From Brugia malayi (lineage: Eukaryota; Nematoda; Chromadorea; Rhabditida; Onchocercidae): a DNA stretch of 64,000 nt. Location of the stretch: assembly GCF_000002995.4 (NCBI RefSeq), contig NW_025062476.1, positions 11,964,501 to 12,028,500 on the forward strand, read 5' to 3'. The notes under the pieces are model-generated. The model worked only from the letters and a program-made list of their open reading frames with translations. It searched no databases and was not told where the DNA came from. Of this stretch, positions 39,807 to 50,984 are shown in pieces; position 1 is the stretch's first letter, and every line of letters begins with the position of its first letter. The position numbers and the translations under genes are program-made.

Positions 39807-39986
39807 TTTTTTAATGGGAAAAGGAATATTGAAGTAAAAAAAAAATGTATATATACAACTTATAGCAATAGCAATAATAATAACAACAATAACAATAAGG
39901 CGACAACAACAGCAACGACAATAACAGCAGTATCGACAACAACAACTGAAAGCAAAATTAAATATAAGAAAAAAGGAATAATGTGA
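39807..39986 (+). other. Possible upstream ORF (Asn/Thr-rich) before the 40306 exon
   Basis: A 59-codon open frame, MSFFNGKRNIEVKKKC..., then Asn- and Thr-rich runs encoded by AAT/AAC and ACA, ends in TGA at 39984-39986. It lies 320 bp upstream of the ATG at 40306 in the presumed leader. It may be an upstream ORF or a chance frame through an ACA/AAT microsatellite. No phase-1 donor of quality was found in it. Confidence 0.15.
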
Positions 39987-40305
39987 AAGGATGGATGTTA
40001 TAAATGCATATAAAATATCGATATCAATGTTATTAAAGAAAAGGAAATTCAATCAATTAAATGATATAGTGATATAACATTATCATTATCATCATTATTA
40101 TCATTATCGTTATTACTATTTATTATTATCGTTGTGATTATCATTGGTTTGATATAACATAATCAATAATAATAGCAGTGGAAGGAGCAATATTATCATC
40201 ATCCTCAACAATATTAAACATCAGTAAGAGTAGCAGTAACATTACTGCAACAATAACAATAACAACGACGACAACAATAACAACAGTAGCAGCAGCAGCT
40301 GTATC

Positions 40306-41755
40306 ATGATGATCAATAACAGGATGATAATGATGATGATGATGATTAATCCTAACATTTCATTGGTTCAACAGAAGTCTTTTCATATTTTACTGGAAGC
40401 AAACAGCTGTTATCTTCGTTGTCGATCAAATTTGAGATATTTTGTCTTTCCATCAGTTAGAAAGCTTTTTTATTTCAATCGAAGTTTCAATTTTGAATTG
40501 TGTTCTTTTAGTACAAACTGTAATAGTAATGTTGCAATATTATATTTTATCATTTCATTCAATCATTTCAAATTCATTCATTCAAATTACAATCATTTAA
40601 ATTGTTTATTAATTACTAAACAATGGAAATTTTCATGGATAAATTTATTACAATTATACTATAATTATTTGTGGAAAAATATTATTATCAATTCTCAATA
40701 TTTGATTCCATTTTATACAAATTCTGGCATATTATTAAAAAATTATTATCAATTATTATTTGCTAATTTAATATATTTCTTTCGCTATAAATTTACACAT
40801 ATATTATCACGTATTATTGATAATTTTTATCATATTTTACGTGATATACAACGAAATATTCATTATTTGCTTCTTTCAACTGTACATTCATTTTTGAAAT
40901 ATTATCATCATCGTTCAGCATTTTCCTTCACACAAACTTCTCTGCTATCAAATTTATCATCTTATCAATACTTTCAATGCCAGAATTGTAGTAATCCTTG
41001 TTATTGTTATTGTACCACTAACATTACTACTCCTACTACTACTGCTAGTACTGCTACTACTATTACTACTACTACTACAACTGCTACTACAATCACTAAT
41101 CCTCCTACAACAACAATTACTCCTGCTACTACTACTACTGCTACTACTAGTAGTAGTGCTACAAGTATTAGTACAAGTAAAAATAGTACTAATATTGTTA
41201 AATCTCTTATTGCTTCTATATCTATATCAGTAGTTAAAATTATTAATCCAATAATACAATTATTATTTAATAAACGATTAAATTTTTTAAAACAAAAAAT
41301 GTCAATGTTATATAAATTGGATAGTATAGTACAAGAGGAAGAAGATGATAATAATGTAACATTTCGTTTATATGGTACAAATATACCAGTAAAAGAAGTA
41401 TTAACAAATACAGATGATAATACAACAACAGTTATTATTGGGTATAAATCACCAGATAGTAGTAATAATACTAAAAATATTATTGATAATAAAAATGACT
41501 TATCATCATCATCATCATCATCATCAACACAATCGTCGTCATCATCATCACCATCACAATCATCATCAAAATCATCATCATCAGCAACAACAACAACAAC
41601 AAAAAAATCAACAAAATCACCATCGATTAACTGTGATAGTCATAATTATGAAGTTAATTTCGATACAACCGTTTCAGCATCTGTTGTTTTATCAAAGAAA
41701 CGTAGCATATCCAGTAGTAAAGTTACCGATGGTGATCAGATACAAGCAAATTATT
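40306..41755 (+). CDS. kin-1: PKA-C alternative first exon: 483-codon N-terminal extension
   Basis: From ATG 40306 the frame is open for 483 codons plus T, then donor TATT/GTAAGT. In sequence this AT-rich, where stops occur about every 10 codons, this length cannot be chance. In-frame stops lie upstream at 40225-40239. Layout: Met/Asn-rich start (1-15); Tyr/Phe/Ile/Asn-rich region with Arg/Lys (about 16-225) ending in Cys-rich CQNCSNPCYCYC; Thr-rich linker (about 240-290, ACT/ACA codons); Lys-Ile-Ile segment (about 300-335); acidic patch EEEDDNN; Ser-rich linker (TCA codons, about 400-435); basic KKRSIS near the end. A second in-frame ATG at 41299 would give a 152-residue extension. The phase-1 T joins TT of exon 2 to give ...QANYF-KEFLERAR, an 819-aa isoform. 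I recognise no domain. That it belongs to PKA-C is inferred from phase, strand and donor; a separate gene is the alternative. Confidence 0.65.
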
Positions 41756-42181
41756 GTAAGTTACTTTACTTTTTTTTTTTTTAAACAAGAAAAAAAAAAG
41801 AAGAGTAATTTGTTCCATTTCTTTTATATATCTATTTAATTTTCTGCTTTTCCCTCTGATTTTTTTAAAATTTTACTTATTATCTCTTTTTCTTCCTCTT
41901 TTTTTTTTTTTGCTTAGAATGTCAATATTTCAATTTGTTTGTTTGTTTGTTTGTTTTTTTTTTTTTTTACTTTTAAATGCATTGATTTAATTTTGTTTAT
42001 ATTTTGTAAAATGTAAATATGGAAGGAAAATTTTGCAATTTAATTTTTACATTCTAATTTGATAAGTTAAAGTATTTTTTACATTCTAATTTGATAAGTT
42101 AAAGTATTTAATTTTTTTACATTAATTTGATAAATTAAAGTTTATGAATCGTTTAATTTTTAATTAATTTTTATCATTGCT
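41756..42181 (+). other. Intron after the long first exon, with 31-bp triplicate
   Basis: Poly-T rich. A TTTG tetramer run lies at 41934-41957. At 42047-42145 a unit of about 31-36 bp containing ACATTCTAATTTGATAAGTT is repeated three times, the third copy diverged. The open frame 41414-41839 is a +1 shadow of the Ser/Thr microsatellites and is not a gene. Confidence 0.7.
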
Positions 42182-42281
42182 ATGATGGATCTAATTTGCA
42201 ATATCAATGTTAAAGGAGTAAAAGAAATTGAAATAGATTTTGGGAATTTTAAATTGTTGCAAAAATTAATTTTGCACAAAG
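42182..42281 (+). CDS. Candidate alternative first exon (MMDLICNINVKG...)
   Basis: ATG at 42182 (second ATG at 42185) opens 33 codons plus G: MMDLICNINVKGVKEIEI..., ending KLILHK. The donor is AAAG/GTAAAT, good. The phase is 1 and the joined product reads ...LHK-VKEFLERAR, the same HK-V junction as exon 1, giving 369 aa. The encoded stretch has a balanced acidic/basic/hydrophobic pattern that is not low complexity. However, the composition is AT-rich, and chance frames of this length with a phase-1 GT are expected several times in the intron, so confidence is modest. Confidence 0.3.
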
Positions 42282-43329
42282 GTAAATTTAATAAATTACT
42301 TTTAAACATTTATTGCTCACTTTATTATCAATTTAATTACCGTATAATTTTCATTCATTCACAATTTATACTTTTTATTTTTGTTTCCAATCTATTAATT
42401 TCAAATATTTTCTACAAAGTAAAATAATAAAAATATCCCAAATTTATAATTAATTTTTATAATTTTACCCATTAATTATTACAACAATAACCTAAGTAAA
42501 CTAATAAAATGTCCTAATTAATAGTTTACCAATAATAATATATTATCTAATAATAGTAAAATAAGTTTTATTGTAGAGAAAAATGAATTTTTGATTCACA
42601 ATTATTTGAAATAATACAAAAAGATAATAAAAATTTAAAATATTAATATAATACAAATTATATTAATATTTTAATTTTATCATCAAAAATTCAATTTACT
42701 TTTTAATTTTTTAATCATTTAATCAACAAATATTTTTTGTTCATTTTTTTTTTTTTTTTTTTTTTAAGAGAGCGAAGTATTTCTTTATGGCAAATAAGTG
42801 ATTCTTCTATACTTTCTTTTTTTTTTTTTTCTCAAATTTAATTAAGTAATTTTTCTATTTCTCAATATATTTACTATTTAAAGAAATGAAATATCTTTTT
42901 ATTCTTCTTCAAAAGTCGATTTGCCTTTTCTCTCTCTCTCTCTCTCTCTCTCTTCTTTTCTAGAAAAAAAAAGTAAAGAACAATTATTGCATTAAAAAAT
43001 TTTTAAATTATTATGATAAGATATTCTAAATAAATATCCCTCTTTCATCTCTGTTAATATAAAAATGAAAAATTTTTTAGAATGAATGATTAATTCAAAT
43101 TTTTGAAAAAATTTTTCTTTCTTTTACAATTCATTCATTACAATTTAAATTATTGTTTTAAATATTTGATAAAATTGATTTAAAAAAAAAAAAAAAAAAA
43201 TGAAAAGACCATTTTCAATCTCTTTCAACATTATTTGTTTTAAGAAAAAAGAGAGAGAGAGAGAAAGTGAAAAAAGTGTTTTTTTTTTTCTGTTTGCACT
43301 TTATTTTTTCTTTTCTTTCTTTCTCTCAC

Positions 43330-43367
<38 letters not shown>

Positions 43368-44263
43368 TTTTTTCTTATTCGTTTTGATAACAATTTAAAA
43401 GTAAATATATTTCTTTTAAAACAGCTGTTTCAACATAATATAACATATATACATTATGTATCACATTCTTTACTCTTCATCCATTACTTTTCTTAACTTT
43501 GTAAAAAGTTAAAAAAATTTTTTGAAAGTAAAAGAAAAAAAAAAAGAGAAAAAAAGAATGTGAAGAAAGCTGAAACATTTTTGTGTAATAATTTTAAATT
43601 ATACAACTGTTGTTTACTGCTTTCTTTTCCATAATTTAAAATATTAAAAAAAACAAAAAAGAAGAAAAAAAGAAAAACGAAAAAAATTTAAAAGTAAATG
43701 GAAAATTTTTAACAATTTCTTCTGATTAAAAAAAAAAAATTTTTCTTTTTTTTGATTTTATCTTTTTTTCTTTTTTTTTTTTTTTTGCTCTTCCCATTTG
43801 GCAATAAATTTTTGCACATTATATATTGATAATTAAATTTTAAAAATCATTTAATTAGATGACTAGTGTCAATTTTTCTGCACTAATTAATCTTGATAAG
43901 TAAACTTAAAAAATACTTAATTAATTAGCTTATACTAAAGTATTAGTTATTGATGTTTATTTGAATGGTAATTGAGTGGAAATTGTTTGCTGATAATGCG
44001 AGGTACCACTGATAAATGAAATGATAAATGCTTTTATCAGTGCTATACAATTCAGTGATCTTTGACAAACATTTTAATGGTATAAATTTAATTGAATGCT
44101 TCGAAATGCTTAAATATTTATTGAAATGATAGGATGGAATTGCGGTAGAGGGAAAATTGATAAAATATCATTTGTTGAAGTAAATTTTAATGAATAAAAA
44201 AAATTAAATTTTAAATTAAATAATATTAGAATATAATAATGAATTTTATTTTTATCAATTTTC

Positions 44264-44297
<34 letters not shown>

Positions 44298-44998
44298 ATC
44301 AAATTGTGTTATGTTTTATATTTATTAATTTTTTAGTTCCACTCAATATTACATATATCTATTTTTATTTGCTTTTTCAATAGTAGTAATAGGTGATAAG
44401 TTTTTAAGTAATAATAAGTTATAGTTTTGTAAGTAATCATAGGTAAAAAATTATATCAAATACTAATAAGTTGATAGATGATAAGTTTTTAAGTAATATT
44501 AAGTTATAGATTTTTAAGTAATGATGGTTAAAAAATGATATCTATATATTAATAAGTAATTTTTCTTTTCTTTTTTCTAAACAACAAAGTCATTTTAATA
44601 TTTCATACTTATACTATCCATTTTAATTTATCTTTTAATAATTAAGTAGATAAAATTATATAAAATAATTTTTTAACAATAATAGTAAGCAAAATTTTAT
44701 AAAACAATATCACAGTTTATGGATAAAATTTTGTTATATAATCATTTTTTTTATTTTATTTTATTTTTTCTTGTTTTATCAATAGTAATCAGACAAAATT
44801 ATTCCAAAACATTAAGTTATCACCAAAATAATAGCTAATATGTTTACTGTTTATATTATTTTTATTATTTACAAATTTGCTAATACATTTTTTTTTCCTT
44901 TCTTTCTTTTTTTTTTTTTTTTTTTTGCTGTTCAATAGAATCTATTTTTACCACTGATAATTAAATTAGATTGTTAGGATGAAATTAAAAAAAAAAGA

Positions 44999-45034
<36 letters not shown>

Positions 45035-46096
45035 TAGAATTAACAATAAATAATTGATTTTTATCCTTTTTTTTTTTTTTGTTTTCTGTGTATTTTGTGA
45101 GAAGTTAGCATTAAAAGATGATAATTAAATTTTTGATTACAATTAAAATTTTTCAATCGTTCCTCTTTTTTTTTTTCGTATTAGTTTTTCTTTTTAATTT
45201 TAATTTTTCTTTTTTTTTTTTTGATGTCATTTTCTAATGAATGATTTATTTTTGAATATTATTCTTTGTGCTTTTTTACTTTCTTTTTTTTTTTCTTACT
45301 TTTGTAAAAAATAAAAAGGAAAAAGAAGGATTATTAATAAAATTAACAAAAATTAAAAAAATGTATTTTCCACTTCTTTTTTTTTTTTCAACTTATTTCA
45401 TTTATTTATGATATTTTGGAGTAAATTAATTGAAAATAACAGATAAAAAACAATAAATTAAGAAAAAATGGATGAAAATAAAATGAAAAATAAAAATAAA
45501 GTATAAAATGAATAAATTTTTTCTTAAAAAAAAAGGGTGGAAGGGGAGAGAGAGAGAGAGAGAGAGAGAGAGGGTTCAGTAGAAAGAAGAGATGAAAAGA
45601 AAAGAATATAAAAAGTAAAGCTAAGGTAATTTTTACAAATCAAAGAAACAAAAAGATGTAAAAAGTCAACATTAAGGTTAATACTTTATTTATAATTTGA
45701 AGAAAAATGAAAAAGATTTAAAACGCTAAAGCTAAAATTGCAAAAAACAATTTTATATGGAAGAGAGAGAGAGGAGAGAGAGAGAAAGAGAGATAGGAAG
45801 AGAGAATAAAAACTTAAAGCTTAGGTTGGAAGTTTTTCTTTCCCTTCTTTCTTTTTGTAATCTTGCATATGAGAAAGAATAAATATTTAAAAAAAGGCCT
45901 TTAATAAATTTAAATATATAAAAAAAGGCCTTTTCAAGAAGTAAAAAATCTTTTATACTTTATAGATACATTTAGCATTATGTTCCATTAGCTTTTTATA
46001 AAATTTCAATTTTAAAAAGTTAGCAATCTTTCTTCTTTTTTTGAAAAAAAAAACTTATTTACTAGCTATTTATAGAGATATTGAATACTTATAAAC

Positions 46097-46132
<36 letters not shown>

Positions 46133-48252
46133 GGGGATGGAAAAGAAAAGAGCTATAAATTAACATATTTATAAATATATATGTATATATGAACAATTTG
46201 ATGGATTAGCAAATAGAAAAAGGGGAAGAAAAAAAAAGCTTAAAAGAGGCATAGAATTTTCCTTTTTTTCTTTTTCTTATAGGAAAAGCATTCGTTGATA
46301 AGTCTAATATAATATTTAGTCAACTATAAATAGCCTTTTTTTAAAAAAAAAAATGAAAAAACTACATTCATCACATGTATATATGTATGCAACACTCTCT
46401 CTCTCTCTCTTTCTTTCTTTTTATTCTCCTACTCTCTCTCCCTCCCTCTTTTTTTGTTTTTCTTTTCTTATTTATTTATAACCTGTTTCGTCATTTCCTT
46501 CCCTTTTTTTTTCGCCCTTTTTCTCTTTCCCTCCACCTCTCTCTCTCTCTCTCTCTCTTCTTTACCCCTCTTTCTTTCTTTCATTAGCAAATTTCTTATT
46601 TTAGTTTTCATTTTTATTTGCTTTTTCTTTTCTTTGCTTTTTTTATCCACTTTCTTTCTTATTTTTTTTCCCTTCAAGTTTAACTTTCTCTCTCCCTCTC
46701 TCTCTCTTTTTTAAGGCTTACTTATCATTTTTCTTTTCAAAATTTTTTTTAAAAAAAAATTTTTTTTAGAATTTGAAATGAAAAGTTTAGAAATTGAATG
46801 CTTAGGATAACAAAAAGAAAGAAAGAAGAAATTTTTGTAAAAAAAAATTTTTTTTTTTTTTTTTTTAAAAAACTTTTTAAACTTTTTTTTTTTTTTTTTA
46901 ATATTTACATTTTGGATTTGTATTTAATATTAAAAAATTTTCCTAAAATAGTCATTTATTTATTCTTTTTTTTTTTTAATTTATTAAAATTTTTGCAAAA
47001 AGAGAATATTTTTTATTAAAATTTGTGCAAAAAAGAAAAAATGAAATTAATATATTTGAGGAAAAAGAAAAAGTTTTTTTCTCTTTTTTTTTGATTTCCT
47101 TTTATTAAAGTAAGAAAAGAAAAGAAAGAAAGAAAGAAAGAAAAAAAAAAGTTCGTATATAAATTTTTTAAAATTAATTTAATTGAATGAAAGTTGCTCC
47201 TTCCTTTTTTTTTTTTTTTTTTTTTTCTTTTGAGGTTAAATTCGTTTTCGTTCTTTTTTTTTAAAAAAAAATTATCATGACATAGTATAATAGTTGAAGA
47301 TTTAATTGGATACGGTAGGAATAAAGAAAAGTTATGAAAGGTACAGAGAGAGAGAGAGAGAGAGAGGGTGAAAGAGAAAGAGGAGAGGAGTAAAATTAAA
47401 AGAAATATTTGTTTATCAAAAAAATTTTTTTGTTATTGTTGAAGTGTTTGGGTGAGCAACTAATATTTATAAGTAATGATAATGATATGATAATGTGATA
47501 AACTAATCATTCATTTATTTATTGATTTTTTTTTTTTCATTTTAATATACTTTTACATATATTTAATAAATGTAATATTAATATTTTCCTATCATTTTCA
47601 TCATTAATCAAACATTTTTTCATTTTATTTACTTTACAAATTAAATATAAGGGAAAAAGAGAGAGAGAGAGAGAGAGAGAGAAAGAAAGCTAATAAATTT
47701 TTAATATATTCATTTTCATTAAAGATACTGTTATGCTAAATGAAAATTTCACCTTTTTTTTTTTCATTTGCATCAAATATGAAAAGTTAAATGCAAAAAA
47801 AGAGGAGGGAGAAAGAGAGAGAGAGAGAGAGAGAGAGAAAGAAAGAAAGAAAGAGAAAGAAACGATTATTTGATTTTTATTATTTTAATTAATTTATATT
47901 TGTTTTTTTTTTTTTTTTTTTAAATGATTGCTAATACTTTAAAAAAAATGATTTTGCTTGTTTTTTTTTTTTTTTTTCTTTCATTATTTTTAATTAATTT
48001 ATGCTTTGATTTTTAGGATGTTTACCAATACTTTATTTATAAACTATAATACTATTCGATGTATATCAAAATTAGAAAATCAAATATAATTTCATAAAAT
48101 TTGATCATATCATCTAAATTACTGCTATTCTTTTCTCTTTTTTTTTTTTAACTTTTATCCTCTCCCTCCCTTTCTCTCTCTCTCCCTCTCTCTATTCCAT
48201 TTCATTTTATTTTCCACTGAATTTTTGCTTCCTAATCAAAACAATCGTCGCA
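42282..48252 (+). other. Intron field of GA/CT tracts upstream of the 48253 exon
   Basis: At least 14 pure GA or CT tracts lie here: CT near 42928-42954, 43333-43364, 46395-46445, 46529-46560, 46687-46710 and 48160-48192; GA near 43250-43265, 44997-45031, 45545-45573, 45763-45797, 46097-46134, 47345-47369, 47659-47682 and 47807-47853. Orientation switches in blocks. An 85-bp tandem duplication is at 44391-44556 and a hairpin at 44007-44042. Open frames here (46375-46714, 46798-47019) are translations of CT and poly-T. Confidence 0.75.
44391..44556. repeat. 85-bp tandem duplication
   Basis: Two diverged head-to-tail copies (44391-44475 and 44476-44556) share GATAAGTTTTTAAGTAAT, AAGTTATAG and AATAAGT blocks in the same order. 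Confidence 0.75.
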
Positions 48253-48286
48253 ATGTCAATCAATCAAAAATTACGACAAAAATATT
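48253..48286 (+). CDS. kin-1: PKA-C alternative first exon (MSINQKLRQKY)
   Basis: ATG at 48253 gives 11 codons, MSINQKLRQKY, plus T, then donor TATT/GTAAGT, the same donor sequence as the 40306 exon. The T joins TT of exon 2 to give ...RQKYF-KEFLERAR, a compact 347-aa isoform close to the mammalian 351. There is no Gly2, so it would not be myristoylated; it is short and basic. It lies just 2.7 kb from exon 2, directly after the GA/CT field and a CT tract at 48160-48192, a plausible promoter-proximal position. The exon is short, so the match of phase and donor could be chance, but the local sequence (TCGTCGCAATG...) is less AT-rich than its surroundings. Confidence 0.55.
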
Positions 48287-50984
48287 GTAAGTTTTTCGTT
48301 TTTTTTTTTTTTTTTTGTGTATGTCTGTCTCTCTGTTTGTTTGTTTGTTTGTTTAATTTTGTTTATTGAATCAGTAATTTCTAAATGTAATTTAATTTTG
48401 AAATGAAATTTTAATTGGTATTTGGCACAGAATTAGAAGATAACATTTAAAAAAAAAAAAAAATGAATGAAAGATCGTACAAAAATATTTGATAATATTA
48501 GAAATTTTTTCTTCCTTATATTAATTATACTTAATGGCGATTATCCTAATTTTTATTTTTGTAACTTAAAAAAAAAAAAACTAAATGAATATTTTAAAAT
48601 GAATGTATAACTCATATTGAGTAAATAAAATTATTTTCATAATAATATGAAAATATTTTATGGCCTTTTTGCCATTTCTTACTTTTTTTTTTTTTTTTTG
48701 TTGTTGAATCTTTTTTCATTTTATTGGACTTTTTTAAAATTTTAATTCACATTTTTTAATTTATTTGTTTATATACAATGTTTATTGTTTATATAAAATG
48801 GTTTATTAATTTTTTTCCAATTCATGTTAATTCTCTCTTTTTTTTTTTTGCATTTTTCTAAAATAATTCTTAATTATGTAATTTTTTTATTTTTGTTTTC
48901 ATCATAACAATTACAAACTTAATTTGGTGATATAATTGTACAATAATTAAATATCTATTTAACATTATATTATTGTTTTTCTTAAATTCCAATTTTTTTT
49001 TTTGTAAATTTTAATTTGCAAGTTATTCATTAAATTAATTAAATGTAAATTATAAAATATAATTTAATCTAATATTATTAAAATTGAAATTTATTAGTCT
49101 AAAAATGATATTTCTCTAATTATTCCCATTTGATTGAATTTAATTTTAAAATAATGCTGTCATCTTTTTTTTTTTTGAAATAAAACAAAAGATATGATTT
49201 AACAAGCTGTCTTTTCTTTTCTCCCTTTTTTTTTTTTTTTTTTTTTTTTTGTTCCAAACTAGAACTATCTATTATTAAAAGTGAAAAAAAAAAAAGAAGG
49301 AGAAAAAATAAAATCTCATCTCATCAATTGTTAGACTAATTTTAAGCCTAAAATAGATTTGAAATGGATTTTGCTTGATTGATTGAAATGAAAGAAAGAA
49401 TGGAAAAATAAAAATTACTTCTCAAAAATGTTTTTTTTTTTTTTTTTTTCTTTTTTTGCTGAAAATGCAGCATTTTTCAAATACTAAAATTTTAATTGGA
49501 TTTCTTCATAAATGAAATGTTTTATTTTATTATCCAAACTATACTTATTATTTGAGAATTAATTTTTATAGATGTTAGTATATATACTTATTATTCAATT
49601 TTTAATCACTTACAAAATAAGCATTTACATTTGTATCGATTAATTCATAATTAATTTTGGAATCTATATTAGTTAGAATTTTAAATATTAAAAAATCATC
49701 ACTAACAATTAAGTTAAACTATAATTTTATTTATAGTATTTGTCATTTATAATACAAATGTAATATAATTTTTAAATAGTTATAATTAATTTTAATTATA
49801 TTATGAAATTAAATTTTTCTCATATTTATTTTCATTAGCAAATAGAAAAGAATTGTTTGAAATTGAAACTTTATTTATTATTCTTCTGGTTTCAGGTAAT
49901 AAATAACTGCAAAAAAAAAGTGGTACTTTATCTATTTTTACTTTGCTGTAAACAATATACTTATAATATATGTCAAAATTTTCATAAACCAATTTATATA
50001 ATTTGTTTTGAGGATGTAAAATTAATTTAAAAATAAAACATAAAACATTCTAATGAATTAGATGAGTTTTAATATATAATTTATGCATGTTTTACTTCAT
50101 TTCTTTTCCTTTTTTTTTTTTTTTTTTTTGGTATAAATGGAAATTTGTTTACATTCTCGTATAAACTCTATTAAAATAGAAAATGAAACCAAACTAAATT
50201 TTAAATTGCATTATTTATTATCGAAATAAATGTACGCAATACATTTATTATTGATATTAAATGATATATGTATACATATATAAAATGGATGTGATAATTT
50301 TTAAGAAATTAAAAAAGTTTCAATAAATTAATTATTTAAAAGTTATTTTAAGTTAAAAAAAAAAAATAATCCAATAAATATCATTGCAATACTTTTTATA
50401 GTTTAATCATATGCAAATAAATGAATTATTTATTATTTTAATACTTGCACTATGCATAAACATAAGTGGCAAAAGTATGAGAAATAAAAAAAAAATACAT
50501 ATATTAATTTTTTCTTTTCATTTTAAAATTATTCATTCTTTATTGAAATTTTATTATTGCAAAAGAAAAAAGTTATTCGTTTTCCTATTGAAAATTTTTT
50601 TTTCTGTAATTTAGCAAATAAATTTTATATTTTCTATTTTTTATTCTTTTATTAGTATAGATTAATCAATTGAAATTTGCTTAATACTGAAATTAAGACG
50701 AAAAAAAATTTATATTCTAAATTCTTTTTGTTTCATTTTTTTTTCCATTTTAACAAAAAGAAAAAAATTTTTTTTTTCTTATAATAAATGAGCAAAAAAA
50801 GATTAAAAAACAGGAAAAAATTAGTTAATATTTGGTTAGCTTATAAAATGGAAAATAATTTGTGCATGCAAAATTTATTTTTATTTTTCTGTTTTTCCGT
50901 CTTTTTTTTTTTTTTTATAAAATCATAAAAGATGATATGCTAACTTTGATTAGCATCATTATTTTGCTTTTTTTGGGATTTCAG
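48287..50984 (+). other. Intron upstream of common exon 2
   Basis: AT-rich without a supported gene. A GTTT tetramer run (48334-48356) follows the 48286 donor by about 50 nt. TGCATG motifs occur at 50084-50089 and 50863-50868, the latter 117 nt before the common acceptor (GGATTTCAG ending at 50984). The small - strand frame at 49801-49992 has no family resemblance and is not called. Confidence 0.6.

Larger units (their letters stand above)
30979..40305 (+). other. First intron between the 30915 and 40306 first exons
   Basis: AT-rich sequence without a supported gene. It holds the 27-bp array (34.65-35.01 kb), an ATT run (35.58-35.70 kb), a 32-bp repeat (37.32-37.40 kb), a bZIP-site cluster (38.05-38.23 kb), a TGCATG/ATGCAT-rich patch (38.53-38.70 kb), two GATT tetramer runs (38.79-38.81 and 38.85-38.86 kb), purine-rich sequence (39.03-39.45 kb) and an ATC repeat (39.66-39.75 kb). 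The last 600 bp (39.75-40.30 kb) is AAC/ACA/ATC-rich and probably 5' UTR or promoter of the 40306 exon. Confidence 0.55.

Noticed and set aside
41414..41839. 141-codon open frame rich in His/Gln
   Set aside because: It is the shifted reading of the TCA/ACA microsatellites within the 40306 exon, whose own frame is longer and in phase with a consensus donor.
46375..46714. Overlapping Ser/Leu/Phe frames on + and Lys/Arg/Glu frame on -
   Set aside because: Translations of CT/GA and poly-T tracts.
49801..49992. 63-codon - strand frame with mixed composition
   Set aside because: No family resemblance and no splice context; length is expected by chance.
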